Source of the DNA: Pseudomonadota bacterium
Lineage (GTDB): Bacteria; Pseudomonadota; Alphaproteobacteria; Rhizobiales; Devosiaceae
Reading direction: 5' to 3'
Length of the DNA stretch: 10,505 bases
Assembly (NCBI GenBank): GCA_023387585.1
Contig: JAEWHZ010000136.1
Span: 1-10,505, forward strand
Shown: in pieces, positions 1 through 6,409 of the stretch
How positions within the stretch are numbered: position 1 is the stretch's first letter
How the letters are laid out: every line of letters begins with the position of its first letter
Program-made: the position numbers and the translations under genes
The notes under the pieces: model-generated
The model's database searches: none
The model's input: only the letters and a program-made list of their open reading frames with translations
What the model was told of the DNA's origin: nothing

Positions 1-905
1 AGCAGGAAGATCAGCGAGCTTTCGGGCGCCGCCGATTCGGCGATGGTGAGGGCGCCCGGCACGATATAGGGGTAAAAGCTGATCCCGAGCCCGACGAAGC
101 TGAGCACGAACAGCCCCAGCGCCGCGAGGAAGGGCTGGAGGTGCTTGTCGGTGGCCAGCCCGTGCCACAGCGCAAAGGCGCAGGCGGCCAGCAGCATCGG
201 AACGAAGGCCGAGAAGAAGGCGGTCGGCCAGCCGAACCAGCGATCGAAATAGTCGGCGTTGATGAAGGGCGTCCACAGCGAGACGACGCCGATTAGCGCC
301 AGCGTGCCGGCGCCGGCGACCATGGCCAGCCGCCGCGCCCGCGCCTGCAGCCCGCCCGTGGTCTTGAGGTTGAGCCAGGTGGCGCCGAGCAGGGCATAGC
401 CGACGGCGACGGCGAGCCCCGTGACCAGGCTGAACGGGGTGAGCCAGTCCCACCAGTCGCCGGCATAGGCGCGGTCGACGATAGCGATGCCCTGCACCAG
501 CGCGCCGAGCGCGATGCCCTGCATCAGGGCGGCGACCAGCGAGCCGACAAAGAAACCGGTATCCCACCAGATCGAGCCGCGCGTCGTGCGCCAGCGGAAC
601 TCGAACGCCACCCCGCGGAAGATCAGCCCGAGCAGCATGAGGATGATCGGCATGTAGAGCGCCGGCAGCACGGTGGCGTAGACGACGGGGAACACGGCCA
701 TCAAGCCGCCGCCGCCCAGCACCAGCCAGGTCTCGTTACCGTCCCAGACCGGGGCGAGGGAGTTGGTCATGACGTCCCGGTCGCGCCGTTCTGGAAACAG
801 CGGGAACAGGATGCCGACGCCGAGATCGAAGCCGTCTAGCACCACATAGGCGAGGACGGAGAAGGCGATGAGCCCGGCCCAGATGACGGGCAGATCAATT
901 TCCAT
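1..905 (-). CDS. cydB: Cytochrome bd ubiquinol oxidase subunit II, CIO type (partial, C-terminus off the left edge)
   Basis: Integral membrane subunit of the cytochrome bd quinol oxidase, partner of CydA in the next gene upstream. The complex oxidises quinol and reduces oxygen to water in the inner membrane. 301 codons are visible with no stop before the window edge; family members are about 335-380 residues, so perhaps 35 or more C-terminal residues are missing. Recognisable blocks are the N-terminal helix with LDGFDLGVG (residues 23-31), PVWDGNETWL (52-61), a glycine run and PALYMP, and near the edge FYPYIVPGALTIAESAAPES, which matches the conserved PYIVPPSLT-type block of this family. The start is the ATG at 905-903, which overlaps the end of cydA by 11 bp and has GGAGG five bases upstream; an ATG six bases earlier is in the cydA frame. 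Translational coupling with cydA is likely (inference). Confidence 0.93.
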   Translation of the reverse strand, partial: MEIDLPVIWAGLIAFSVLAYVVLDGFDLGVGILFPLFPERRDRDVMTNSLAPVWDGNETWLVLGGGGLMAVFPVVYATVLPALYMPIILMLLGLIFRGVAFEFRWRTTRGSIWWDTGFFVGSLVAALMQGIALGALVQGIAIVDRAYAGDWWDWLTPFSLVTGLAVAVGYALLGATWLNLKTTGGLQARARRLAMVAGAGTLALIGVVSLWTPFINADYFDRWFGWPTAFFSAFVPMLLAACAFALWHGLATDKHLQPFLAALGLFVLSFVGLGISFYPYIVPGALTIAESAAPESSLIFL

Positions 906-2319
906 GCATGCCTCCCGAGCGGATGGGTTCTTCCTGGGCGGGACCCGGCGTGATGCCGGCGGTGCGGATCGGCCCCTTGTCGAGCTCGTGGTCCTCCTCC
1001 AGCACCGGCACGCGCCGGAACAGGCGGAACAGGTAGAAGACCCCCGCCCCGAAGACGATGAAGTAGACGATGACGAAGGCGATCAGCGAAGCGCCCACGG
1101 CCGGCGCCTCGACCGGCGACAGGCTCTCCGAGGTGCGCATCAGCCCGTAGACGGTGAAGGGCTGGCGGCCGACCTCGGTGGTGAACCAGCCGGCGAGCAC
1201 GGCGACGAGGCCGGACGGTCCCATGGCGACGGCGGCGCGATGCAGCCAGACATCGGTATGGAGGGTGCCGCGCCAGCGCGCCCACAGCGACCACAACCCG
1301 ACCCCGAGCATGAGAAAGCCGATTCCGACCATGATGCGGAAGGCGAAGAAGGGGATCACCACCGGCGGGCGCTCGTTGGCGGGGAAGGCGTCGAGTCCGT
1401 CGAGCGGCGCGTTGAGGTCGTGCTTGAGGATCAGCGAGCCGAGCCGGGGGATCTGGACGGCATGGTCCATGCGCTGCTCGGCCTCGTTGGGAATGCCGAA
1501 CAGGATGAGCGGGGCGCCGTCGGGATGGCTGTCGTAATGGCCTTCCATGGCGGCGATCTTGGCCGGCTGGTGCTCGAGCGTGTTGAGCCCGTGCATGTCG
1601 CCGGCGAAGATCTGAATGGGCGTGACGACGGCCGCCATCCACATGGCCATCGAGAACATGATGCGCGCCTGGCGGTTCTCGCGATCCTTGATGAGGTGCC
1701 ACGCCCCGACCCCGCCGACGATGAATGCGGTGGTGAGGAAGGCGCCGAGCACGGTGTGCACCAGCCGGTAGGGGAAGGAGGGGTTGAAGACGATGGCCCA
1801 CCAGTCCTCGGGGATGAAGATGCCGTTCTCGTCGATCGAGAAGCCCACCGGCGTCTGCATCCACGAATTGGCCGACAGGATCCAGGTGGCCGAGATCAGC
1901 GTGCCGATGGCGACGATGGCCACCGCCACCATGTGCAGCGTGTCGCCCACCCGCTTGCGCCCGAACAGGGCGATGCCGAGAAAGCCCGCCTCGAGGAAGA
2001 AGGCGGTGAGCACCTCATAGCCCATCAGCGGGCCGATGACCGGGCCGGCGCGGTCCGAGAACACCGCCCAGTTGGTGCCGAACTGGTAGCTCATGACGAT
2101 GCCCGACACGACGCCCATGCCGAAGGTGACCGCGAAGATCGTCTTCCAGTATTCGAACAGCTTGAGATAGGCCGGATCGCGCTTCCACAGCCACAACCCG
2201 TTGAGGACGGTGAGATAGCTCGCCGTGCCGATGGAGATGGCCGGGAAGACGAAGTGGAACGACACGGTGAACGCGAACTGGATTCGCGCCAGCATTTCGG
2301 CCGTGAGACCCAGAAACAT
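895..2319 (-). CDS. cydA: Cytochrome bd ubiquinol oxidase subunit I, cyanide-insensitive (CioA) type
   Basis: 474-residue haem-bearing subunit of cytochrome bd quinol oxidase, in the inner membrane. Residues matching known ligands and functional sites of the family are visible: His22 (equivalent of E. coli His19), Glu102 and Glu110 in the YEVLTAFFLEAGF block, His188 (equivalent of His186), Met330 in FRIMVG (equivalent of Met393, haem b558 ligand), and Glu382 followed by GRQPF (384-388; GRQPW in E. coli). The quinol loop between about residues 240 and 320 is short and holds QPAKIAAMEG (251-260). The short loop and total length match the CioA branch rather than the E. coli long-loop enzyme (522 residues). 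The C-terminal tail (about 435-474) is hydrophilic. The start has GGGAG about eight bases upstream. It overlaps cydB downstream; 178 bp separate it from the sensor kinase gene upstream. No cydX or cydDC is visible in the window. Confidence 0.96.
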   Translation of the reverse strand: MFLGLTAEMLARIQFAFTVSFHFVFPAISIGTASYLTVLNGLWLWKRDPAYLKLFEYWKTIFAVTFGMGVVSGIVMSYQFGTNWAVFSDRAGPVIGPLMGYEVLTAFFLEAGFLGIALFGRKRVGDTLHMVAVAIVAIGTLISATWILSANSWMQTPVGFSIDENGIFIPEDWWAIVFNPSFPYRLVHTVLGAFLTTAFIVGGVGAWHLIKDRENRQARIMFSMAMWMAAVVTPIQIFAGDMHGLNTLEHQPAKIAAMEGHYDSHPDGAPLILFGIPNEAEQRMDHAVQIPRLGSLILKHDLNAPLDGLDAFPANERPPVVIPFFAFRIMVGIGFLMLGVGLWSLWARWRGTLHTDVWLHRAAVAMGPSGLVAVLAGWFTTEVGRQPFTVYGLMRTSESLSPVEAPAVGASLIAFVIVYFIVFGAGVFYLFRLFRRVPVLEEDHELDKGPIRTAGITPGPAQEEPIRSGGMHGN

Positions 2320-2497
2320 CGCTTCGCTCCCGATGCAGCCAACGGATTGGTTCGTCGCGCACCATAGTCATGCCGGCCGGCCTGCGGAGTGTGGCAAAAG
2401 CGGGCTGCGACGTTGCGTCCACAGGCGTTCCGGCCCGATCCTCTCGCCCCCATCATGCGCCGATCCGCGACAGGCGCAAGCGCCCACCGGACGGGGC

Positions 2498-4057
2498 CTA
2501 TTCGGCGGCCGCTTTGCGGGCGGCCTGGCTGAGCCAGATGTCGGCGCTGAAATGCGTGCCGTGGTCCGAGGCGAAGCTGTAGGTGCCGTTGAGCTGGGCG
2601 ACGATGCCCGAGATCAGCCGCATGCCCATGCTGGCGTCATGCAGCTCCTGGGGCAGGCCGACGCCGTCATCCGACACCGTCAGCCGGCTGCGCCCGCCCG
2701 GCCCCGCCTTCAGCGAGATGGCGATCCGCCCGCGCCCCTCGGCCGGGAAGGCGTATTTCAGGGCGTTGGTGACCAGTTCGCTGAGCAGCAGCGCCAGCGG
2801 GGTCGCATGGTCGCGGTCGATCAGGATCGGGTCGATGTCGAAGCTCATATCGGCCCTGTCGCCATAGGTGGCTATGATCGGCTGGACGATGGCGGGCACG
2901 TAGTCGCCGGCAACGATGTCGAGATATTCGTCGTGCTTGTAGATGTGCTCATGCATCGCGGCCATGGCGGCGAAGCGGCTTTGCAGGTCGAGCTTGGCCT
3001 GTTGGGGAATGTCCTGCATACGTACCAGCGACTGCACCGATTGCAAATTGTTCTTCACCCGGTGGTGGATTTCGCGGAACAGCAGCGTGTTGGTCTCGAT
3101 GGCCGCCTCGAGCTCGTCCTGGCGGCGCTGATCGCGGCGCAAGAGCCGCATGATGACGATGGAGGTGGCGGCGAGCCCGGTCCCCACCGGAAGCACCAGC
3201 AGCACCAGCAGCACCGCCTGGCGCCAGAAATCGGTCCACGCCGCGCCCGATATCGCCGCCAGCGCCACCATGCTGGTGCCGGGAATGGCGCGATAGCTGA
3301 CGGTGCGCATCGTCCCGTCAAGGGGCGATTCGGACGCGAAGCTGCCCGAGGGCTCATGGGGCAGGTGCTCGGTGAACAGCGGGGTGTCGCGCAGGTTGGT
3401 TTCGTCTTCCCTGAGCGGATAGCGCGCCATCAGCAGCCCGTCGGACCGGACCAGGCTGATCTCCGAGCTGCGGTCGAGATCGAGCGAGAGCCACAATTCG
3501 GCGAGGATGCTGGTGCTGTACGAGACGATCGCGGCGCCGGCGAAGGCGTTGTGCCGGTCGAGCCGGCGGCTGAAGGCGAACACCTGCTCGCCGGTCATCC
3601 GGCTGACCATCACCGCCGAGGTGTGGAAGGCCGCCCCGTCGCGCAGGCTGGTGAAGTATTCGCGGTCGACCACCACGACGCCGTCCGCGCCCGCAACCGT
3701 CGAGAACAGCAGCCTTCCTTCGGCATCGACCACGAAGACGTCGACCCCGCGCGGCAGGGCGCCGACGGTGTCGTTGAGGTCCTGATTGCGGTCGGTGTTG
3801 ACGCTGGGCAGGTCGCTGCCGAGGCTGAGATCGACCCGGAGCAGGGTCTGCTGGGCGAGCTCGCCGATCCAGCCGGCGCTGTTGGCGACGATGCGGGCCG
3901 CCGATTCCGCGCGGTCGCGCACCCGGTCGGCGGTGTCGGCGTGGCTGCGATAGAGGATGTATCCGACCAGGACGGCGAAGATGGCGAGGAAGGCACATAG
4001 CAGGGTGAGCGCAGCAAGGGCGGCGCCGCTCCGCGTCCGTTTCCTGACATCGGCCAT
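2498..4057 (-). CDS. Membrane-bound sensor histidine kinase, HisKA_2/HWE type with periplasmic sensing region
   Basis: 519-residue predicted sensor kinase. A first membrane helix lies at about residues 11-36 and a second at about 278-306, leaving a periplasmic region of about 240 residues that resembles a Cache-type sensor (VDVFVVDAEGRLLFST at 105-120, DREYFTSLRDG at 131-141); the domain name is an inference. The cytoplasmic part has the H-box REIHHRVKNNLQ (328-339, phospho-acceptor His331 or His332), an N-box SELVTNALKYAFP (426-438, Asn431) and a nucleotide-binding SDDGVGLP (462-469). This arrangement, EIHHRVKNN with a compact HATPase domain, is the HisKA_2 family, common in alphaproteobacteria. 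I chose the ATG at 4057 because AGGAG sits five bases upstream; an open frame continues to 4390 but overlaps pdxJ and encodes nothing recognisable. No response regulator is nearby, so partner and signal are unknown. It is upstream of cydAB on the same strand, but a 178-bp gap leaves co-transcription open. Confidence 0.92.
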   Translation of the reverse strand: MADVRKRTRSGAALAALTLLCAFLAIFAVLVGYILYRSHADTADRVRDRAESAARIVANSAGWIGELAQQTLLRVDLSLGSDLPSVNTDRNQDLNDTVGALPRGVDVFVVDAEGRLLFSTVAGADGVVVVDREYFTSLRDGAAFHTSAVMVSRMTGEQVFAFSRRLDRHNAFAGAAIVSYSTSILAELWLSLDLDRSSEISLVRSDGLLMARYPLREDETNLRDTPLFTEHLPHEPSGSFASESPLDGTMRTVSYRAIPGTSMVALAAISGAAWTDFWRQAVLLVLLVLPVGTGLAATSIVIMRLLRRDQRRQDELEAAIETNTLLFREIHHRVKNNLQSVQSLVRMQDIPQQAKLDLQSRFAAMAAMHEHIYKHDEYLDIVAGDYVPAIVQPIIATYGDRADMSFDIDPILIDRDHATPLALLLSELVTNALKYAFPAEGRGRIAISLKAGPGGRSRLTVSDDGVGLPQELHDASMGMRLISGIVAQLNGTYSFASDHGTHFSADIWLSQAARKAAAE

Positions 4058-4076
4058 GCACGCTCCTGTCGCATGT

Positions 4077-4091
4077 GCATGCGGCGCATGC
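4077..4091. promoter_or_regulatory. Perfect 15-bp palindrome between the sensor kinase gene and pdxJ
   Basis: GCATGCG (4077-4083) and CGCATGC (4085-4091) are perfect inverted arms around one base. A further GCATG lies at 4071-4075. The palindrome is 19 bases upstream of the kinase start and about 80 bases upstream of pdxJ, in a divergent 115-bp intergenic region. It could be an operator or a small hairpin in the kinase leader. No regulator is recognised for it; the sequence symmetry is seen, the role is inference. Confidence 0.4.
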
Positions 4092-4172
4092 GTGACTATC
4101 CCTACAGCACTTCGCCTTAGCGGGCCAGCGAGCGCATTGCCAGAATCCATTGGCTGCGCGATAGAAGAGGGC

Positions 4173-4901
4173 ATGACCCGACTTTCCGTGAACCTCAACG
4201 CCGTCGCCTTTTTGCGCAACCGGCGCGACCTGCCCTGGCCCAGCGTGACCGGCATCGCACGCATCGTGCTCGACGCCGGCGCCGACGGCATCACCGTGCA
4301 CCCGCGGCCCGACGAGCGACACATCAGGCGAAGCGATGTCTTTGATCTGGCTGAGCTTCTCGCCGCCGATCCGGCAAGGCGCGAGTTCAATATCGAGGGT
4401 TATCCCACCCCCGATTTCCTCGAGCTGGTGCGCCAGGTGCGGCCGGCGCAGGTGACGCTGGTGCCCGACAGCCCGGAGCAGGTGACCTCGGACCATGGCT
4501 GGGACGTGAAGGCGCATGAAAGCCTGCTGCGCGAGGTGGTCGCGGAGCTGAAGGGGCAGGGGATGCGGGTGTCGCTGTTTCTCGATGCCGAGCCGCAAAT
4601 GGCTGAGCACGCTGCAAAAACCGGCGCCGACCGCATCGAGCTCTATACCGCGCCCTATGCGGCGGCCTGCCTCGAAAGCGATTTCGGACCGGTGCTGGCG
4701 CGTTTCGCCGAAACGGCGGAGGCGGCGCTGGCCTCGGGGCTGGCGGTCAATGCCGGGCACGATCTGTCGCTCGACAATCTGGCGGCGTTCAAGGCCGGAA
4801 TCCCAGGCCTGTCAGAGGTTTCCATCGGCCACGCCATCACCGCCGACGCGCTGGTGCTGGGCTTCGCCGAGGCGGTGCGGCGCTATCGCGATGCGCTGTA
4901 A
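4173..4901 (+). CDS. pdxJ: Pyridoxine 5'-phosphate synthase
   Basis: 242-residue TIM-barrel enzyme of the DXP-dependent vitamin B6 pathway. It condenses 1-deoxyxylulose 5-phosphate with 1-amino-acetone 3-phosphate to pyridoxine 5'-phosphate in the cytoplasm. Visible family blocks: AGADGITVHPRPDERHI (35-51, with His43 and Arg45), FNIEG (72-76, Glu75), QVTLVPDSPEQVTSDHGWD (93-111), RVSLFLDAEP (132-141), ELYTAPYA (156-163), NAGHDLS (193-199, His196) and IGHAIT (218-223). The first strand reads VNLNAVAFLRNRR (6-18), whereas E. coli has VNIDHIATLRNAR; the Asn9-Ala10 form is, as I recall, typical of alphaproteobacterial PdxJ. The start has AGAAGAGG just upstream; an open frame extending back to 3957 overlaps the divergent kinase gene and is rejected. 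It is divergent from the sensor kinase, with 115 bp between starts. The partner genes acpS or pdxA are not in the window. Confidence 0.97.
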   Translation: MTRLSVNLNAVAFLRNRRDLPWPSVTGIARIVLDAGADGITVHPRPDERHIRRSDVFDLAELLAADPARREFNIEGYPTPDFLELVRQVRPAQVTLVPDSPEQVTSDHGWDVKAHESLLREVVAELKGQGMRVSLFLDAEPQMAEHAAKTGADRIELYTAPYAAACLESDFGPVLARFAETAEAALASGLAVNAGHDLSLDNLAAFKAGIPGLSEVSIGHAITADALVLGFAEAVRRYRDAL

Positions 4902-5269
4902 AACTTTCTGCGCGTAAAAATTGATCTTTGCGCACCCCTAATCTCTTGACGGGGCCGGCGCCCTGCGCTCAAATGCATTCACGGGTACCGGCACAGCCGG
5001 ATCCGGGGTCCAACGCGATCCGGGACTGGGAGGTCTGCCGCATTTTCGACACCATGATGAACGGCTTCTGAACGCCTTTCCAAGGCATGCTGAACGCGCG
5101 TTCGGGCCTGCTGCACGCAGGAATCCGGGTCACGGTGCTCCGAATAGTCAAGGCAGCTGACAAACTCGACCGGCTCCTGCCGGCACCGCCTACGGACTCC
5201 GCCCGGCGCGAGCCGGACGCAAGACCCCCAGCGGGTCGCCCAAGCATTGCTCATGAGGGAGGATAAATC
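4902..5269 (+). other. Long intergenic region holding the promoter and a structured 5' leader
   Basis: The 368-bp gap between pdxJ and the binding-protein gene holds no convincing gene. It begins with an AT-richer patch (4902-4945), including an imperfect palindrome TTTCTGCGCGTAAA (4905-4918), then the candidate promoter. The presumed leader has three small hairpins with the same stem arms CCGGC and GCCGG: 4988-5000 (loop ACA), 5170-5183 (loop TCCT) and 5203-5216 (loop GCGA, a GNRA tetraloop). The third ends 53 bases before the start codon. No known riboswitch class was recognised. The ribosome binding site GGGAGGA (5257-5263) precedes the ATG at 5270. Confidence 0.55.
4946..4974 (+). promoter_or_regulatory. 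Likely sigma70-type promoter for the sugar transporter operon
   Basis: A -35 box TTGACG at 4946-4951 (five of six to consensus) and a -10 box TCAAAT at 4969-4974 (four of six) are separated by 17 bp. They lie 45 bp after the pdxJ stop and about 295 bp before the binding-protein ATG, so the transcript would carry a leader of roughly 290 nt. No better promoter was seen closer to the gene. Based on sequence match only. Confidence 0.5.
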
Positions 5270-6265
5270 ATGCAGCGTCGCTCACTAATCAAGGCCACCG
5301 CCGCCCTGGCGCTGGCAGGCGCGATGACCGCGACGGTCGCCCCGCCGGCCTTCGCCCAGGACGAGAACTACACCATCGCGCTCATTCCCGGGCTGACGAC
5401 GGACGCCTTCTACATCACCATGCGCCGCGGCGCCGAGGCCGCGGCCGAAGCGCTGGGCGTCGAGCTGGTGTTCCAGGGCGGGCCCGAGTTCAACCCGACC
5501 GTGCAGGTGCCGGTGCTCGACGCGGTGATCGCGCGTTCGCCCGACGCCATCCTGATCGCGCCGACCGACACCACCCAGCTGGTCGAGCCGCTGCGCCGCG
5601 CCGACGAGGCCGGCATCCCGGTGATCACCGTCGACACCTTCATCGGCAGCGGCGTCTATCAGACGGGCTCCGGCGAGGCCGACTTCCCGCTCGCCTATAT
5701 CGCCTCCGACAACGTGCTCGGCGGGCGCATGGCGGCGCGCGCGCTGGCCGAGGCCATCGGCGGCGAGGGCAAGGTGTTCGTGTCGAACATCAATCCGGGC
5801 GTGTCGACCACCGACCAGCGCGAAGAGGGCTTCAAGCTCGAGATGGCGGAGAACTTCCCCAATATCGAAGTGCTCGAGACCCAGTTCAACGAGAACGACG
5901 CCAACAATGCGGCCAGCCAGCTGCAGGCCGTGTTCGCGCGCAATTCGGACCTCAAGGGCGTGTTCGGCGCCAATCTGTTCTCGGCGCTCGGCTCGGCCAA
6001 CGGCGTGCAGCAGGCCGGCCAGACCGGCACGATCCGCGTCGTCGCCTTCGACGCGCCGACCTCGATCGTCGACAACATCAAGTCGGGCCTGGTCGACGTC
6101 GCCATCGCCCAGCATCCGGCCGAGATCGGCTATTTCGGCGTGGTGTCGGCCTATGCCCACCTGACCGGGCAGTCGATCCCGACGCTGATCGGCACCGGCT
6201 TCACCGTGATCGACGCCTCGAACGTCGATGACCCGGACGTGGCCCGCTACATCTATTCGGACTGA
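5270..6265 (+). CDS. Periplasmic sugar-binding protein of a CUT2-type ABC importer
   Basis: 331-residue binding protein of the ribose/fructose-like (PBP1, Peripla_BP_4) family. It captures a monosaccharide in the periplasm and delivers it to the permease encoded next. The N-terminus is a signal peptide with a twin-arginine-like start (QRRSLIK) and hydrophobic core to about residue 28; cleavage is likely after AFA at residue 29. The mature part opens with ENYTIALIPGLTTDAFYITMRRGAEAAAEALG, typical of the family's first sugar-binding strand and helix. Other typical blocks are PDAILIAPTDTTQLVEPLRRADEAGIPVITVDTFI, YIASDNVLGGRMAARALAEAIGG, and VVAFDAPTSIVDNIKSGLVDVAIAQHPAEIGYFGV. The ATG follows a strong GGAGG. 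The ligand cannot be read from the sequence; ribose, fructose, tagatose and similar sugars are all possible. It is the first gene of the importer operon, and a hairpin behind it probably lets it be made in excess. Confidence 0.93.
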   Translation: MQRRSLIKATAALALAGAMTATVAPPAFAQDENYTIALIPGLTTDAFYITMRRGAEAAAEALGVELVFQGGPEFNPTVQVPVLDAVIARSPDAILIAPTDTTQLVEPLRRADEAGIPVITVDTFIGSGVYQTGSGEADFPLAYIASDNVLGGRMAARALAEAIGGEGKVFVSNINPGVSTTDQREEGFKLEMAENFPNIEVLETQFNENDANNAASQLQAVFARNSDLKGVFGANLFSALGSANGVQQAGQTGTIRVVAFDAPTSIVDNIKSGLVDVAIAQHPAEIGYFGVVSAYAHLTGQSIPTLIGTGFTVIDASNVDDPDVARYIYSD

Positions 6266-6279
6266 TTGCGGTTCCTCCC

Positions 6280-6325
6280 CCTTCCGGGCGTCCGCGCCCG
6301 GGAGGACGGAGGGGCGGATTTTCTT
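6280..6325 (+). terminator. Hairpin with T-rich tail between binding-protein and permease genes (attenuator or mRNA-stabilising)
   Basis: Bases 6280-6290 pair with 6295-6305 over 11 bp (one G-T pair) around the loop TCCG. The 3' arm is followed by more G-rich sequence that can extend the stem imperfectly (6274-6279 with 6308-6312). GATTTTCTT follows at 6317-6325. It starts 14 bases after the binding-protein stop and ends 84 bases before the permease ATG. In many importer operons such a structure reduces read-through or protects the upstream message so that binding protein exceeds membrane parts. That role here is inference. Confidence 0.65.
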
Positions 6326-6361
6326 ACGAAACGCCAGCCGACGCCTGCCCAGTTCCCTCAC

Positions 6362-6377
6362 CCGGGGCGGGAATGAC
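6362..6377 (-). repeat. Fragment of a dispersed intergenic repeat
   Basis: The 16 bases are the exact reverse complement of 8553-8568, the left end of the 100-bp palindromic repeat downstream of the operon. Only this end is present; the rest of the element is not recognisable. It lies in the gap between binding-protein and permease genes. Confidence 0.6.
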
Positions 6378-6409
6378 ACGCAAAGGACTGGCGGCGCACC
6401 GGAGGCTCC

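Noticed and set aside
868..2367. 499-codon open frame on the plus strand, antisense to cydA
   Set aside because: Its product is low-complexity, rich in Asp, Glu, His and Arg, with no recognisable domain; it mirrors the GC-rich third positions of cydA.
2320..2497. FNR-type box or clear promoter before cydA
   Set aside because: No TTGAT-N4-ATCAA-like site or well-spaced -35/-10 pair was found by eye in this 178-bp gap.
2225..4000. 591-codon open frame on the plus strand, antisense to the sensor kinase
   Set aside because: Low-complexity product with no family features, while the minus strand encodes a complete kinase with all motifs.
3957..4172. N-terminal extension of the pdxJ frame
   Set aside because: It overlaps the divergent kinase gene; PdxJ homology begins right at the ATG at 4173.
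4058..4390. N-terminal extension of the sensor kinase frame up to 4390
   Set aside because: It overlaps pdxJ, the added residues resemble no domain, and the ATG at 4057 has a good ribosome binding site right before the first membrane helix.
4969..5254. Two overlapping minus-strand open frames of about 91 codons in the transporter leader
   Set aside because: Products are Arg/Ser/Pro-rich without domains, no ribosome binding site is visible, and they lie in the likely 5' leader.
5087..5266. 59-codon plus-strand open frame in the leader, ending just before the binding-protein ATG
   Set aside because: Considered as a leader peptide. It has no convincing ribosome binding site and uses codons unlike the neighbours (CGA, ATA, AGA, CCA), so chance openness is more likely.
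5285..6379. 364-codon minus-strand frame antisense to the binding-protein gene
   Set aside because: Its product is an Arg/Gly/Asp/His-rich shadow; the plus-strand protein has a signal peptide and full family match.
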